Assembly (NCBI GenBank): GCA_017522515.1
Contig: JAFWZH010000124.1
Location: forward strand, 1-61,813
Reading direction: 5' to 3'
Length of the DNA: 61,813 nucleotides
DNA from: Clostridia bacterium
GTDB taxonomy: Bacteria; Bacillota_A; Clostridia; UBA1212; UBA1255
Below the pieces are notes generated by a model. That model ran no database searches. It worked only from the letters and a program-made list of their open reading frames with translations, and was not told the origin of the DNA. This document shows positions 18,165 through 27,566 of the stretch, one piece after another (the stretch's first letter is position 1; each line of letters opens with the position of its first letter). The translations under genes and the position numbers were made by a program.

Positions 18165-18932
18165 ATGAATAAACCGTTAAAAGAAAAAGTTATAGTAGTA
18201 TCCGGCGGTACAAAAGGAGTAGGCAAGACAATTTCCGAAGAGTTTGCAAAAGCCGGAGCTAAAGTGGTTATAGGAGGCAGAGATGAAGACGCTGCTCGTA
18301 AGTCTATTAAAATTATTAATACTTATGGTAGTGAAGCAATTTTTGTCCATACCGACTTGGAAAAAGTAGAAGATTGTAAAAAATTATTTGACGAAGCTGC
18401 AAATAAATTTGGAAAGATTGACGGTTTTTTCAATTATGCAGGTGTAACGCCGATTTCTCCTTTAGATACTTGTGATGAAGAGACTTTTAATCAAGTAATG
18501 AACGTAAATTTCAGAGCTTGTTTTTTTTGTTGTCAGCAAGCCATAAAATATATGCGAAAGAATGGTGGAGGCTCTATAGTTTTTACTGGTTCTGCTCACG
18601 CATGGGGAGGCGAGAAGGATAGAGCTGCATACGCTTGCTCTAAAGGCGTTTTGATTACTCTTATGGAACATATTGCTCATAATTATGCTTCGGAAATGAT
18701 ACGTTGCAACTATCTTACTTTGGGATGGACGCCAACAGAAGGAGAAGTTGCCCTTAGAAAACAGCAGGGAGAAACTGAGGCACAATTAAGAAAACGTGCG
18801 GCAAACACAATTCCGATGGGCAGAATGTTAGAAAGACATGACTACGTGGAGGCATTGATTTACCTTATGTCAGATTCCTCTGCCATGATGACAGGCAGTA
18901 CATTCAGAATAACAGCCGGAGAGTATATTTAA
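18165..18932 (+). CDS. Short-chain dehydrogenase/reductase
   Basis: 255 residues, classical SDR. The NAD(P)-binding motif GGTKGVGKTISEEF is at about 15-28; NYAG replaces NNAG (about 88-91); catalytic Ser in FTGSAHAWGG and YACSK (Tyr and Lys of YxxxK) at about 155-159. ATG at 18165 is favoured over an in-frame TTG at 18153 because AAGG at 18147-18150 leaves only two bases before the TTG. Coupled to the ATP-grasp gene (16-bp gap). It probably oxidises or reduces the same small molecule or sugar that the MBL and ATP-grasp proteins handle. Confidence 0.88.
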   Translation: MNKPLKEKVIVVSGGTKGVGKTISEEFAKAGAKVVIGGRDEDAARKSIKIINTYGSEAIFVHTDLEKVEDCKKLFDEAANKFGKIDGFFNYAGVTPISPLDTCDEETFNQVMNVNFRACFFCCQQAIKYMRKNGGGSIVFTGSAHAWGGEKDRAAYACSKGVLITLMEHIAHNYASEMIRCNYLTLGWTPTEGEVALRKQQGETEAQLRKRAANTIPMGRMLERHDYVEALIYLMSDSSAMMTGSTFRITAGEYI

Positions 18933-18939
18933 AAATAAG

Positions 18940-19800
18940 ATGAAAGAGATTATTAACGGTAATATTCCATACTCCTACAGCAAAGTAGGCAGCTATGAAG
19001 AAAAATATAATTTAAAAGAAACACATGAAGATATGATGCGCTTGCTGTTAGCTTTTGACCGTTTTTGCAAGGAGCATGATTTGAAGTATTCTCTTGCCGA
19101 CGGAACGCTTTTGGGAGCCATGCGACATGGCGACTTTGTTCCTTGGGATGATGATGCCGACGTAATGATGACAAGGGCAGAATATACTAAGCTAAGGCAT
19201 GTACTTACAGAAAATTCAGAAATCAAAGTATTAAAAATTCATTTTCTTGACAGGGTAACAACGAAAGAGTTGTTGGAAAAAAAGATATATATTGATTTAT
19301 TTATAAATGAGGAAAAACCTGCAAACGAATTGGTTTTTAAGTGGAAAAAATTTAAAACAGGATTTTTAAGAACTGCATTTCACAATACTAAAGTGAGAAA
19401 TGTAAGGCACGACAAATATAACAAGACGTATAAGAAGATAAGGGATATTGTAAGTAGTATTCTCGGCCTTTTTGCTATAATAATTGTCGGACCTCGCGAT
19501 ATATTTGAGCTGAATGATAAGGCGGTTGCTATAAAGAAACATAAACCATCGGGAATATATACACGTTATACATCGAGAATGTATGAGACAGGAAGACGCT
19601 TTGATAAAAAAAGCTATGACGAGGGATACGGCGAGGTTTTATTCAGAGGGGAAAAGCTTATGGCGTTAATTAATTCAGATACATTTCTTAAAGAAATGTA
19701 TGGGGATTATTCTTTATTGCCGTCTGAAGAAAGAAGAAAGCCTGAGCATCCGGTTAATATGTTGGATTCTCCTAAAAAGTGCATAAAATTTTTTAATTAA
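18940..19800 (+). CDS. LicD-family phosphotransferase
   Basis: LicD/FKRP family: moves a phospho-substituent (phosphocholine, phosphoethanolamine, ribitol- or glycerol-phosphate) from a CDP carrier to a glycan. 286 residues. The signature YSLADGTLLGAMRHGDFVPW (about 49-68) followed by DDDADVMM contains the catalytic aspartates. There is no signal peptide, so it modifies lipid-linked intermediates in the cytoplasm. The next gene is a LicC-like cytidylyltransferase that would make the activated donor. No choline kinase or transporter (LicA, LicB) is seen, so the substituent is open. Confidence 0.92.
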   Translation: MKEIINGNIPYSYSKVGSYEEKYNLKETHEDMMRLLLAFDRFCKEHDLKYSLADGTLLGAMRHGDFVPWDDDADVMMTRAEYTKLRHVLTENSEIKVLKIHFLDRVTTKELLEKKIYIDLFINEEKPANELVFKWKKFKTGFLRTAFHNTKVRNVRHDKYNKTYKKIRDIVSSILGLFAIIIVGPRDIFELNDKAVAIKKHKPSGIYTRYTSRMYETGRRFDKKSYDEGYGEVLFRGEKLMALINSDTFLKEMYGDYSLLPSEERRKPEHPVNMLDSPKKCIKFFN

Positions 19801-19818
19801 AGAAAGGAGAAAGTAAAA

Positions 19819-20559
19819 ATGCAAGCGATTATTTTGGCTGCCGGTTTTGGCAAGCGTCTTAGACCGATTACAGATCATATGCCTAAAAGTATGGTTCCGG
19901 TTAAGGGAACTCCTCTTCTTGAAAATACTTTAAACCTTTTGGCTGCCACAGGTAAAATTGACAATGTAGTGATAGTTGTGGGCCATATGGCAGAATATAT
20001 AATAAAACACATAGGGTATAGTTGGAAAGGCATGTCTGTTACATATGTGGAAAATGCTGATTACGACAAGACTAACAATGTCTATTCTCTTTATTTGGCA
20101 AGAGATTTTATACATGATGATTGTATTATGCTTGAATGTGATTTGTATTATGGTTATGACTTGATAGAAAAAATATTGTCGGGAGAAGCGGAATGCAATA
20201 TATTGGTAAGTGAATATAACCCTAAAACGATGAATGGATCTGTTATTTTTTCTCGTGATGGGGTGAAGGCAAGTTCACTTGTTATAAAAAGGGATCAATA
20301 TGAAGGCTTTCCGTATGAAGAGGCTCTTAAAACTGTAAATGTGTATAAATTCAGTAAGAATTTTATCTGCAACCAGTATTTTCCTATGATTGATTTATAT
20401 GTAAAAATAGGAAATATAAACAGTTACTATGAACTTGTTCTTGGTGCAATGATATATTACGGGAACAATGATATAAGGATAGTTAAAATTGATGCGGATC
20501 GCTGGTATGAGATAGATGATGAAAACGATTTAGCGATTGCAGAGACCGCAAAACTTTAA
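19819..20559 (+). CDS. Nucleotidyltransferase (LicC-like, probable CDP-donor synthesis)
   Basis: 246-residue nucleotidyltransferase with the N-terminal motif ILAAGFGKRLRPITDHMPKS (about 4-23). Residues 70-105 (ENADYDKTNNVYSLYLAR) match LicC-like enzymes, where NN-SL contacts the base; acidic LECDLYYG at about 110-117 supplies Mg ligands. LicC makes CDP-choline from phosphocholine and CTP. Directly after licD, so it most likely produces the CDP-linked donor used by LicD. Strong GAAAGGAGA site seven bases before the ATG. A glucose-1-phosphate thymidylyltransferase-like role is the alternative. Confidence 0.88.
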   Translation: MQAIILAAGFGKRLRPITDHMPKSMVPVKGTPLLENTLNLLAATGKIDNVVIVVGHMAEYIIKHIGYSWKGMSVTYVENADYDKTNNVYSLYLARDFIHDDCIMLECDLYYGYDLIEKILSGEAECNILVSEYNPKTMNGSVIFSRDGVKASSLVIKRDQYEGFPYEEALKTVNVYKFSKNFICNQYFPMIDLYVKIGNINSYYELVLGAMIYYGNNDIRIVKIDADRWYEIDDENDLAIAETAKL

Positions 20560-20563
20560 TACG

Positions 20564-21412
20564 ATGACAGTTTATGAATTAAAAGACAAATTTAATTATT
20601 GCATGCACGGACTTGGTGCTTTTGCCGGTGTAAGACAAACCAATACAAAAGAGGCTTTTTTACGTTGGTATAAAAAGGGTGTTAAGGTTTTTGAATTTGA
20701 TATCGGAAAAACAGATGACAGTAAGTATGTTGCAGTTGCTCATACTGTTGATGAAAAGTCCATGAGAAGGATGGAGGTTTTTGAAAAACCTGATATATAC
20801 GCTTATGACTGGTTTATGAAACAGACACTTTTTTCGTTATCTACAAAGGGCCTCACCCCCATATCATTACAAAACATTGTTGATATGTTATCAGACTATA
20901 AAGATGCTGTTTTTATGCTTGACTTATTCGGGATGTTTGCGAAGGAACAGATTTTAAAGTTCCTGGAGGCACTTACATTCTGTATAGGAGAAAAAAAGGA
21001 ATTGCATGAAAGACTCTTGATAGAAGCGTATACTACAGAAACCGTAGCGTTAATTTCAAAATCAGGATATAAAGGGATATACTGTGCCAGATATGAATAC
21101 AATACAGGGGAGAACGATGTTGAATCTGTAATTTCGTTCTTGAAAGAAAATGATATTTTTTTTATATCGTATCCGTTTATGTATACAGAGATGTTTCCCG
21201 GTGAAATCGAAAAGTATTCAAAAAGCGGCATGACTGTTTTTTCGCGAACCAAGTACAACAATAAAAATAAAAAGCTTATAGAAAGCGGAGTAAGTGTAAA
21301 TATTGTTTCGTATGTATTTGAAAAAAAAGTATGCGTATTTCAATATATGAGATATATGCTGGCATGCACAAGGCGACTGCTGGCTAAAATTTATGTTAGA
21401 ATAAAGTATTAA
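20564..21412 (+). CDS. Glycerophosphodiester phosphodiesterase-like (TIM-barrel) protein
   Basis: 282 residues from ATG 20564, five bases after the previous stop (an in-frame start at 20537 would overlap that gene). The N-terminus reads CMHGLGAF at about 14-21, then NTKEAFLRWYKKGVKVFEFDI (about 29-48): the GDPD pattern of His, then N-T-x-EAF, G-x-x-x-FE-x-D, with HTVD as the second His. The normal HRG motif is HGLG here. GDPDs hydrolyse glycerophosphodiesters; PI-PLC-like folds are related. The C-terminal ~25 residues are basic and hydrophobic and may sit at the membrane. Next to LicD/LicC it may supply or trim phosphoglycerol-type groups. Confidence 0.72.
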   Translation: MTVYELKDKFNYCMHGLGAFAGVRQTNTKEAFLRWYKKGVKVFEFDIGKTDDSKYVAVAHTVDEKSMRRMEVFEKPDIYAYDWFMKQTLFSLSTKGLTPISLQNIVDMLSDYKDAVFMLDLFGMFAKEQILKFLEALTFCIGEKKELHERLLIEAYTTETVALISKSGYKGIYCARYEYNTGENDVESVISFLKENDIFFISYPFMYTEMFPGEIEKYSKSGMTVFSRTKYNNKNKKLIESGVSVNIVSYVFEKKVCVFQYMRYMLACTRRLLAKIYVRIKY

Positions 21413-21425
21413 AAAAGAGGAAATT

Positions 21426-22454
21426 ATGGCAGTTGTCAGTGTAATAATACCTGTATACAATGTGAATTGTGAATATATGAATCGTTGTATGGAAAGTCTT
21501 TTTAATCAGACATTCAAAGATATTGAAATTATAATAATTGACGATGGTTCAAATGAAGAAACTGCTGCTTTTTGTGATTTACAAAAAAATATTGACGAAA
21601 GAATTCAAGTTTTTCATTGCGAAAATAAGGGTGTAAGCGCTGCAAGAAATTACGGTACTGAACTCGCAACCGGAGAATATATTATGTATCTGGATTCGGA
21701 CGATATGCTGCTCCCTCACGCAATTTCAGATGGACTGCAATATATAAAAGAAACAAATTCTGACATGGTCATTGCGGCAGTTATTAAAACAAAACCGGGA
21801 GAAAGTGTTAGCTTTCCGTCACAAGAAAACAAACAATATCATATTTATACGAAAGATAATATGGATGATTTGCGCAGTTACTTTCTGATGACAAATCGGA
21901 CCGAATATAAAAACGTAAAAAAATATGGCTATATAGGCAGAGGTCCATGTGCAAGACTCATAAGGAGTGATGTTGCGAAGAATAATCCTTTCCCTGTGGG
22001 ACAACCCTTAGGGGAAGACGTTTTATGGAATATGCAATTTACAAACAAGTGCAGTAATATCTGTGTCGTTTTGGATATATGGTACTGCTATGTGATATAT
22101 GGAAGTTCGTCCATGAGAAAATATTATGGGAATAGGGAAGAAATACTTTGCAGATATGCAGAACTCTTAAAAAAAGAAAATGCAGACTTTATAAAAGAGA
22201 ATGTTCTGTGTTATGCTAAAAATCTTGCAATGGAGTTTTATACTGTTGTATCTTGCGAGTTACTTTCTGAGAAATGTCCCATGACATCGAAAGAAAAAAG
22301 AAAAACTGTAAAAGAATATTTAAATAAAGAGCCCTGGAATGTTTTGAATAAAAAGGAAATGTACAGAAAATTATCTTATAAATACAGATTTTTCCTTTTT
22401 TTATGCAGAACAGGCTTATGGACTTTTGTGTTGCCTATATTAATTGGTGAGTAA
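21426..22454 (+). CDS. Glycosyltransferase, family 2 (GT-A fold)
   Basis: 342 residues. SVIIPVYNVNCEYMNRCMES (about 5-24), IIIIDDGSNEE (about 38-48) and the DXD-type motif MYLDSDDML (about 86-94) define an inverting GT2 enzyme. It probably extends the undecaprenyl-linked repeat unit on the cytoplasmic face. The C-terminal hydrophobic stretch (FFLFLCRTGLWTFVLPI, about 320-337) suggests membrane contact. AGAGGAAATT ribosome site. One of only two ordinary glycosyltransferases in the operon, implying a short repeat unit or transferases elsewhere. Sugar specificity cannot be read. Confidence 0.92.
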   Translation: MAVVSVIIPVYNVNCEYMNRCMESLFNQTFKDIEIIIIDDGSNEETAAFCDLQKNIDERIQVFHCENKGVSAARNYGTELATGEYIMYLDSDDMLLPHAISDGLQYIKETNSDMVIAAVIKTKPGESVSFPSQENKQYHIYTKDNMDDLRSYFLMTNRTEYKNVKKYGYIGRGPCARLIRSDVAKNNPFPVGQPLGEDVLWNMQFTNKCSNICVVLDIWYCYVIYGSSSMRKYYGNREEILCRYAELLKKENADFIKENVLCYAKNLAMEFYTVVSCELLSEKCPMTSKEKRKTVKEYLNKEPWNVLNKKEMYRKLSYKYRFFLFLCRTGLWTFVLPILIGE

Positions 22455-22471
22455 ATCAAGAAGGGGAATTT

Positions 22472-23698
22472 ATGGCAATTGATAGAGAAAGCAAAAGAAA
22501 TATAGACATATTAGAAAAACCTTTTAATTCAGAAATGTTTTTTGTTTTTTTGTTTTGCTTGGTTTGGGCGAACAATACATTAATTTCGGATTTTAAGCTT
22601 GTTATGTACAGGTTACCGCTTTTTAACTACATCACACAAATTGTAGTTTATTTAGTTTTTATTACGGCAATTTTATTGTCTTTATCGTATTTTTTTGAAC
22701 GATTGAGGCTGTCGGACATTTTTTTATATGTTGTCGTTGCAGCAGGGTATCAATTAGGAATAAAATACGCAGCATATTCTGAAGTTGCCACTGTATTATC
22801 TGAGGATAGGCGAGATTTTATTTTCTTTATTCTTACTTTATTTCTTATAGGGGCAGCATATAGAAGTGAAAAAGTAATTGATTATTTACACGTCCTTTCT
22901 GTTTATGCAATTTTTGCAGATTTGGCAAGTTTGATAGTTTTCGGAACTGCTGCATTGCAAATAGGTGATGACAATATGGGTATGGCATATAAACTCCTTC
23001 CACATGTTGCGCTGACAGCCGGATATTTTTTTGAAAAATATCAAAAAATTGATCTTATTGCTATGATTATAGGTTTTGTGCTATTAGTATCGTACGGAAC
23101 AAGAGGCCCTGTTATGGCAATAATTGTTTTTGCTGTTGCGTATTTTATATTTGTAAAGCAAACAAAAAATAAAATAGTCACTTATTTAGCAGTTCTTACA
23201 GCTGTTTTCTTTGTCATTTTGTTTATGGATACTATTATTGACCTTTTGAGACAAATAGTGTCAAGTATGGGAATGAGTACCAGAATTTTAGACAGTTTTG
23301 CTGAAGGAGAAATAACAGATCCGAATGGACGCGATAATATTAACAAAACCTTGTTGAGTGTAATAAAAGAGAATCCCTGGGGACTTGGTGTTGCAGCGGA
23401 CAGAGCATTTACAAGGTCATATGCCCATAATATTGTTTTGGAATTATGGGTATCTTTTGGTGTACTTGGCGGTTCTTTGATATTTGGAGTATTAATTGTG
23501 CTGTATCTTGTTGCTTTGTCAAAATGTAAAAGCAGTAAAGAAAAAACTTTCATTATAGCTTTGCTTTGCACAAATAGCTTCTTTAAATTATTTTTGTCAA
23601 GTTCCTATTTATTAGAACCTCACTTTTTCCTACTTATAGGCATATGTGTTGGTATAATAAGGCGATCAAAAGAAGAAAATACGGGTGAAATACTTTGA
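22472..23698 (+). CDS. Polysaccharide polymerase (Wzy-like O-antigen polymerase)
   Basis: 408-residue multi-pass membrane protein with roughly ten to eleven hydrophobic helices and a larger extracytoplasmic loop near residues 255-315 that contains GRDNINKTLLSVIKENPWGL and DRAFTRSYAHNIVLELWV. The H-N-x-x-L-E pattern is typical of the Wzy_C/O-antigen ligase domain. Beside a Wzx-type flippase, this fits polymerisation of lipid-linked repeats outside the membrane. Its stop overlaps the TTG start of the next gene (TTTGAG), so the two are translationally coupled. Sequence divergence in this family is high, so function rests on topology, motif and context. Confidence 0.82.
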   Translation: MAIDRESKRNIDILEKPFNSEMFFVFLFCLVWANNTLISDFKLVMYRLPLFNYITQIVVYLVFITAILLSLSYFFERLRLSDIFLYVVVAAGYQLGIKYAAYSEVATVLSEDRRDFIFFILTLFLIGAAYRSEKVIDYLHVLSVYAIFADLASLIVFGTAALQIGDDNMGMAYKLLPHVALTAGYFFEKYQKIDLIAMIIGFVLLVSYGTRGPVMAIIVFAVAYFIFVKQTKNKIVTYLAVLTAVFFVILFMDTIIDLLRQIVSSMGMSTRILDSFAEGEITDPNGRDNINKTLLSVIKENPWGLGVAADRAFTRSYAHNIVLELWVSFGVLGGSLIFGVLIVLYLVALSKCKSSKEKTFIIALLCTNSFFKLFLSSSYLLEPHFFLLIGICVGIIRRSKEENTGEIL

Positions 23699-25212
23699 GA
23701 AAAAACTCATTGTCGCAAGTAAAATATGGTGCGATTCTCTCTTATATATTAATAATACTTAATACTGTTTCCGGTTTATTGGTTACTCCGTATATTGTTG
23801 ACAAGCTGGGAGGCAGTGCTTATGGTGTTTACAAGACTATGTCTTCTTTTACAGCATCACTGTTGGTTTTAGATATTGGTCTTGGCGGTACATTATTGAG
23901 ATATATATCAAGATACAGAGCTGACAAAGAAGAAGAAAAAATACCTAATTTTATATCTATGAGCTTACTTCAAGCAGGTATTATTAGCGTAGTCGTTATA
24001 ATTGCTACCGGAATAATTTATTTTTTTATTGACAATATATATAGGAACGGTCTTACAGCAACTGAGATAGTAAAAGCTAAACAGCTGTATGTCTTTTTGT
24101 GTGCCGGCATTATTGCTCATATTTTTGAAAATGTTTTCAATGGTGTAATAACAGGTTTTAATAAATTCATGTTTGGCAACGGATTAAAGATAATCCGCGT
24201 GCTTGCAAGAATGTTGACAATATATATTGCATTGCAATATATAAAAGATGCCTTGGTTATTGTATTGTTAGACTTGTTTTTGACAATAGGAATGCTTTGC
24301 GTTGAAATTGTTTATATAAATCGTGTGTTAAACGTTAAAATAAAATTCAGTAGATGGGAACACAGCGTGTTTAAAGAATCATTTAAGTATTCTATGCTGA
24401 TTTTTATCACTACTATTGCAACTCAAGCTAACGGAAATCTTGACAACGTAATAATAGGAGCTGTTGTCAACGCCAGGGCTGTTACAGTTTATTCTATGGG
24501 TTTACTGATATTTTCTATGTTTGAACAGCTTTCTACATCGATTTCAAGTGTTATGCTCCCTACAGTAACAGAAACCTTAAAAAACGATGATGACAATCTT
24601 TCTGCAACTAAAAAATTGATCCTTAAAGCAGGCAGAATACAATTTGCTTTGTTAGGTGGTGCCTTGACTGGTTTTGTTGTTTTAGGCAAAACTTTTATCA
24701 AATTATTGTTAGGAAATGGCTATGAGGATGTGTATATCATTGTCCTGATACTCATGTTGCCTTCCTTGTTGGAATTGTGTGTCAATGTATGCTTATCTAT
24801 TTTAAGGGCCCAGAATAGATTGGTGTTCAGAACCATGATTTTACTTTTGACTACGGTACTGAATATTATTATTTCCTTGGTTGGTACGTATTTTTGGAAT
24901 TATTATGCGGCAGCTGTAGGAACTGCTTTCAGCTATTTTTTTGGCAGCGTAATAATAATGAACATTTATTATTATAAGATTTATAAAATTAATATGATAA
25001 AAATGTATAAGAATATATTCGGCAAAATTTGGATTTGCTTGATTTTAAGCGGAATAGCTTGCTTCGCAGCCACACTTCTTGTCGAAAATCTACTTGCGAA
25101 AATGCTTCTGGGTGTTGCGGCTTTTGCTGTAGTTTATCTGGGCACATTATGGGCATTTGGTTTAAAGAAAGAAGAAAAGGCACAATTAAGGAAAACAAGG
25201 AAAACGAGGTAA
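23695..25212 (+). CDS. Polysaccharide flippase (Wzx/MOP superfamily)
   Basis: 505 residues, about 12-14 membrane helices. Near the start, NTVSGLLVTPYIVDKLGGSAYGVYK (in two pieces: NTVSGLLVTPYIVDK and LGGSAYGVYK) is the standard polysaccharide-biosynthesis (PST) N-terminus. It would flip undecaprenyl-linked repeat units across the membrane. Start codon TTG at 23695 overlaps the wzy stop; no better codon with a ribosome site exists nearby, and the family N-terminus is complete from here. Basic C-terminus (KTRKTR). The set Wzx, Wzy and PglC-like transferase defines a Wzy-dependent export route, although no Wzz-type chain-length or Wzd/Wze kinase gene is present. Confidence 0.9.
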   Translation: MRKNSLSQVKYGAILSYILIILNTVSGLLVTPYIVDKLGGSAYGVYKTMSSFTASLLVLDIGLGGTLLRYISRYRADKEEEKIPNFISMSLLQAGIISVVVIIATGIIYFFIDNIYRNGLTATEIVKAKQLYVFLCAGIIAHIFENVFNGVITGFNKFMFGNGLKIIRVLARMLTIYIALQYIKDALVIVLLDLFLTIGMLCVEIVYINRVLNVKIKFSRWEHSVFKESFKYSMLIFITTIATQANGNLDNVIIGAVVNARAVTVYSMGLLIFSMFEQLSTSISSVMLPTVTETLKNDDDNLSATKKLILKAGRIQFALLGGALTGFVVLGKTFIKLLLGNGYEDVYIIVLILMLPSLLELCVNVCLSILRAQNRLVFRTMILLLTTVLNIIISLVGTYFWNYYAAAVGTAFSYFFGSVIIMNIYYYKIYKINMIKMYKNIFGKIWICLILSGIACFAATLLVENLLAKMLLGVAAFAVVYLGTLWAFGLKKEEKAQLRKTRKTR

Positions 25213-25219
25213 TTTAAGA

Positions 25220-26443
25220 ATGGTAAATGTTATTGGCTTGGGGTATATAGGTCTTCCGACTGCTCTTATGATGGCATCTCATGGGGTAGAAGTGGTAGGA
25301 ACAGATTATAATAAGGAACTTGTGGCTACTCTCAATGCGGGGAAAACGACTTTTAAAGAAGACGGCTTGGATGAACTGTTTGAAAAAGCTTTGAAGAGCG
25401 GTATCAAATTTACTACGGAATATTGTGTTACAGATACATATATTGTGTCTGTGCCAACTCCGTATGATAGTTTTTCAAAAAAAATAGATGTATGCTATGT
25501 GAATTCTGCAGTAAAAGAGGTAATTAAAGTTTGCCCTAAAGGAGCTACTATTGTAATAGAGTCTACTGTTTCTCCTGGAACAATTGATAAATATGTAAGG
25601 CCGGTAATAGAAAAGGCAGGTTTAATTATTGGAAAAGATATAAATCTTGTACATGCCCCCGAAAGAATTATTCCCGGCAATATGGTATATGAACTTTTGC
25701 ACAACAACAGAACAATAGGTGCAGATGACAGAAAAATCGGAGAAAAAATAAAAGAATACTATGCATCTTTTTGCCAAGGAGAGATAATTATTACAGATAT
25801 TAAAACGGCTGAAATGACAAAAGTTGTAGAGAATACTTTCAGAGCAGTTAATATAGCTTTTGCAAATGAGTTGGCAAAAATTTGCAGAAATGACAATATG
25901 AATGTTTATGAAATCATAAAAATTTGCAATATGCACCCAAGAGTAAAGATTCTTAATCCGGGCCCAGGAGTAGGAGGGCACTGCATTTCCGTAGACCCGT
26001 GGTTTTTGGTAGGAGATTATCCGAGCCTTACAAAAGTGATATGGGAATCAATGAAGGTAAATGATTCTATGCCGGCTTTTGTATTAGAAAGAATTCATGA
26101 CATAATGAAAGAAAAGGGCATGACAGACATATCAAGAGTAGGCTTATATGGGTTAACGTATAAAGAGAACGTAGATGACTACAGAGAATCTCCGGCTCTG
26201 CAGCTTTTGGAATGTCAGAAAAAACACTTGGCACAGCCCCTTGTTGCCTACGATCCTTTTATAAAGCATAATATAACAGAAAATCAGCTTTTTGACTTAG
26301 ATGAATTCTTGGAATCCGTAGATTTTGTTGTTATTATGGTAAAACATAATGAGATAAAAGAAAATGCAGACAAATTAAAGGGAAAAATTATTTTAGATAC
26401 ACAAAATATCGGAATAAATTCAGAGGGAGTTTACTATTTGTAA
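25220..26443 (+). CDS. wecC: UDP-N-acetyl-D-mannosaminuronate dehydrogenase
   Basis: Oxidises UDP-ManNAc twice with NAD+ to UDP-ManNAcA. 407 residues. NAD motif VIGLGYIGLPTALMMASHG (about 4-22); STVSPGT (about 118-124); HAPERIIPGNM, where the R-x-x-x-G pattern separates WecC from Ugd; catalytic Cys in GVGGHCISVDPWFL (about 250-263). The C-terminal domain has GLTYKENVDDYRESPAL. Its partner epimerase WecB is the next gene, so the glycan very likely contains ManNAcA, giving the polymer negative charge. Confidence 0.94.
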   Translation: MVNVIGLGYIGLPTALMMASHGVEVVGTDYNKELVATLNAGKTTFKEDGLDELFEKALKSGIKFTTEYCVTDTYIVSVPTPYDSFSKKIDVCYVNSAVKEVIKVCPKGATIVIESTVSPGTIDKYVRPVIEKAGLIIGKDINLVHAPERIIPGNMVYELLHNNRTIGADDRKIGEKIKEYYASFCQGEIIITDIKTAEMTKVVENTFRAVNIAFANELAKICRNDNMNVYEIIKICNMHPRVKILNPGPGVGGHCISVDPWFLVGDYPSLTKVIWESMKVNDSMPAFVLERIHDIMKEKGMTDISRVGLYGLTYKENVDDYRESPALQLLECQKKHLAQPLVAYDPFIKHNITENQLFDLDEFLESVDFVVIMVKHNEIKENADKLKGKIILDTQNIGINSEGVYYL

Positions 26444-26468
26444 TTTATAAATAGAAGAAGGAATTAAA

Positions 26469-27566
26469 ATGAAAACAGTAATGTTGGTTTTCGGCACAAG
26501 ACCGGAAGCAATTAAAATGTGTCCTCTTGTAAACGAGTTAAAAAAAAGAAAAAATATTAATACTGTCGTTTGTGTTACAGGACAGCACAGACAAATGTTA
26601 GATCAGGTTTTGGAAGCTTTTGATGTAAAGCCCGATTATGATTTATCTGTAATGAAAGAAAAACAAACATTGTTTGATATAACTACAAATATATTAAACA
26701 GTATTAAGGCTGTGTTAGAACAGGTGAAACCCGATGTTGTGCTTGTTCATGGAGATACCTCCACAACCTTTGTAACTGCACTTGCATGTTTTTATTTACA
26801 AATTCCAATCGGCCATGTAGAAGCAGGATTAAGAACCTTCAATATATACAGTCCTTATCCTGAGGAGTTTAACAGGCAGGCAGTATCCATTGTTGCCAAA
26901 TATAACTTTGCACCTACCTTACTCGCAAAAGAAAATCTTGTAAAAGAAGGCAAAGATGAAAAGTATATATATGTTACGGGAAATACGGCTATAGATGCTT
27001 TAAAAACTACTGTAAAGACAGAGTATTTTCATAAAGAGTTGGAATGGGCAAAAGACAGCCGACTGATTCTAATTACAGCACACCGCAGAGAAAATTTGGG
27101 ACAGCCTATGCATAATATGTTCCGTGCAATACGTAGAGTATTAGACGAACACCCTGACGTAAAGGCAATTTATCCCATTCATATGAATCCGGTTGTAAGA
27201 CAAGCAGCCTCAGAAGAGTTGGGCAATTGTGACAGAATTCATATTATTGAGCCATTGGAGGTACTCGATTTTCATAACTTTTTGGCTAACAGCTATATGA
27301 TACTTACGGACTCCGGCGGAATACAGGAGGAAGCGCCCTCTTTGGGTAAACCTGTTCTCGTTATGAGAGATACAACGGAACGCCCGGAAGGAATCGAGGC
27401 AGGCACATTAAAGTTAGTAGGTACTGACGAAGAAGTTATATATAGCAATTTTACGAAGCTTCTTGATAACAAGGAAGAATATAACAAGATGGCACATGCC
27501 AGCAATCCTTACGGGGATGGTTTTGCATGTAAAAGAATAGCAGATATATTGGAAAATGAACAGTAA
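26469..27566 (+). CDS. wecB: UDP-N-acetylglucosamine 2-epimerase (non-hydrolysing)
   Basis: Interconverts UDP-GlcNAc and UDP-ManNAc, feeding WecC. 365 residues, GT-B-like fold. FGTRPEAIKMCPLVNEL (about 8-24), TGQHRQML (about 40-47), HGDTSTT, GHVEAGLRTFN (about 117-127), TAHRRENLG (about 200-208) and DSGGIQEEAPSLGKPVLVMR (about 279-298) are all intact. AGAAGGAATT precedes the ATG. The last 11 bases overlap the next gene in another frame, implying coupling. UDP-ManNAc may also serve teichoic acid linkage-unit synthesis elsewhere. Confidence 0.95.
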   Translation: MKTVMLVFGTRPEAIKMCPLVNELKKRKNINTVVCVTGQHRQMLDQVLEAFDVKPDYDLSVMKEKQTLFDITTNILNSIKAVLEQVKPDVVLVHGDTSTTFVTALACFYLQIPIGHVEAGLRTFNIYSPYPEEFNRQAVSIVAKYNFAPTLLAKENLVKEGKDEKYIYVTGNTAIDALKTTVKTEYFHKELEWAKDSRLILITAHRRENLGQPMHNMFRAIRRVLDEHPDVKAIYPIHMNPVVRQAASEELGNCDRIHIIEPLEVLDFHNFLANSYMILTDSGGIQEEAPSLGKPVLVMRDTTERPEGIEAGTLKLVGTDEEVIYSNFTKLLDNKEEYNKMAHASNPYGDGFACKRIADILENEQ

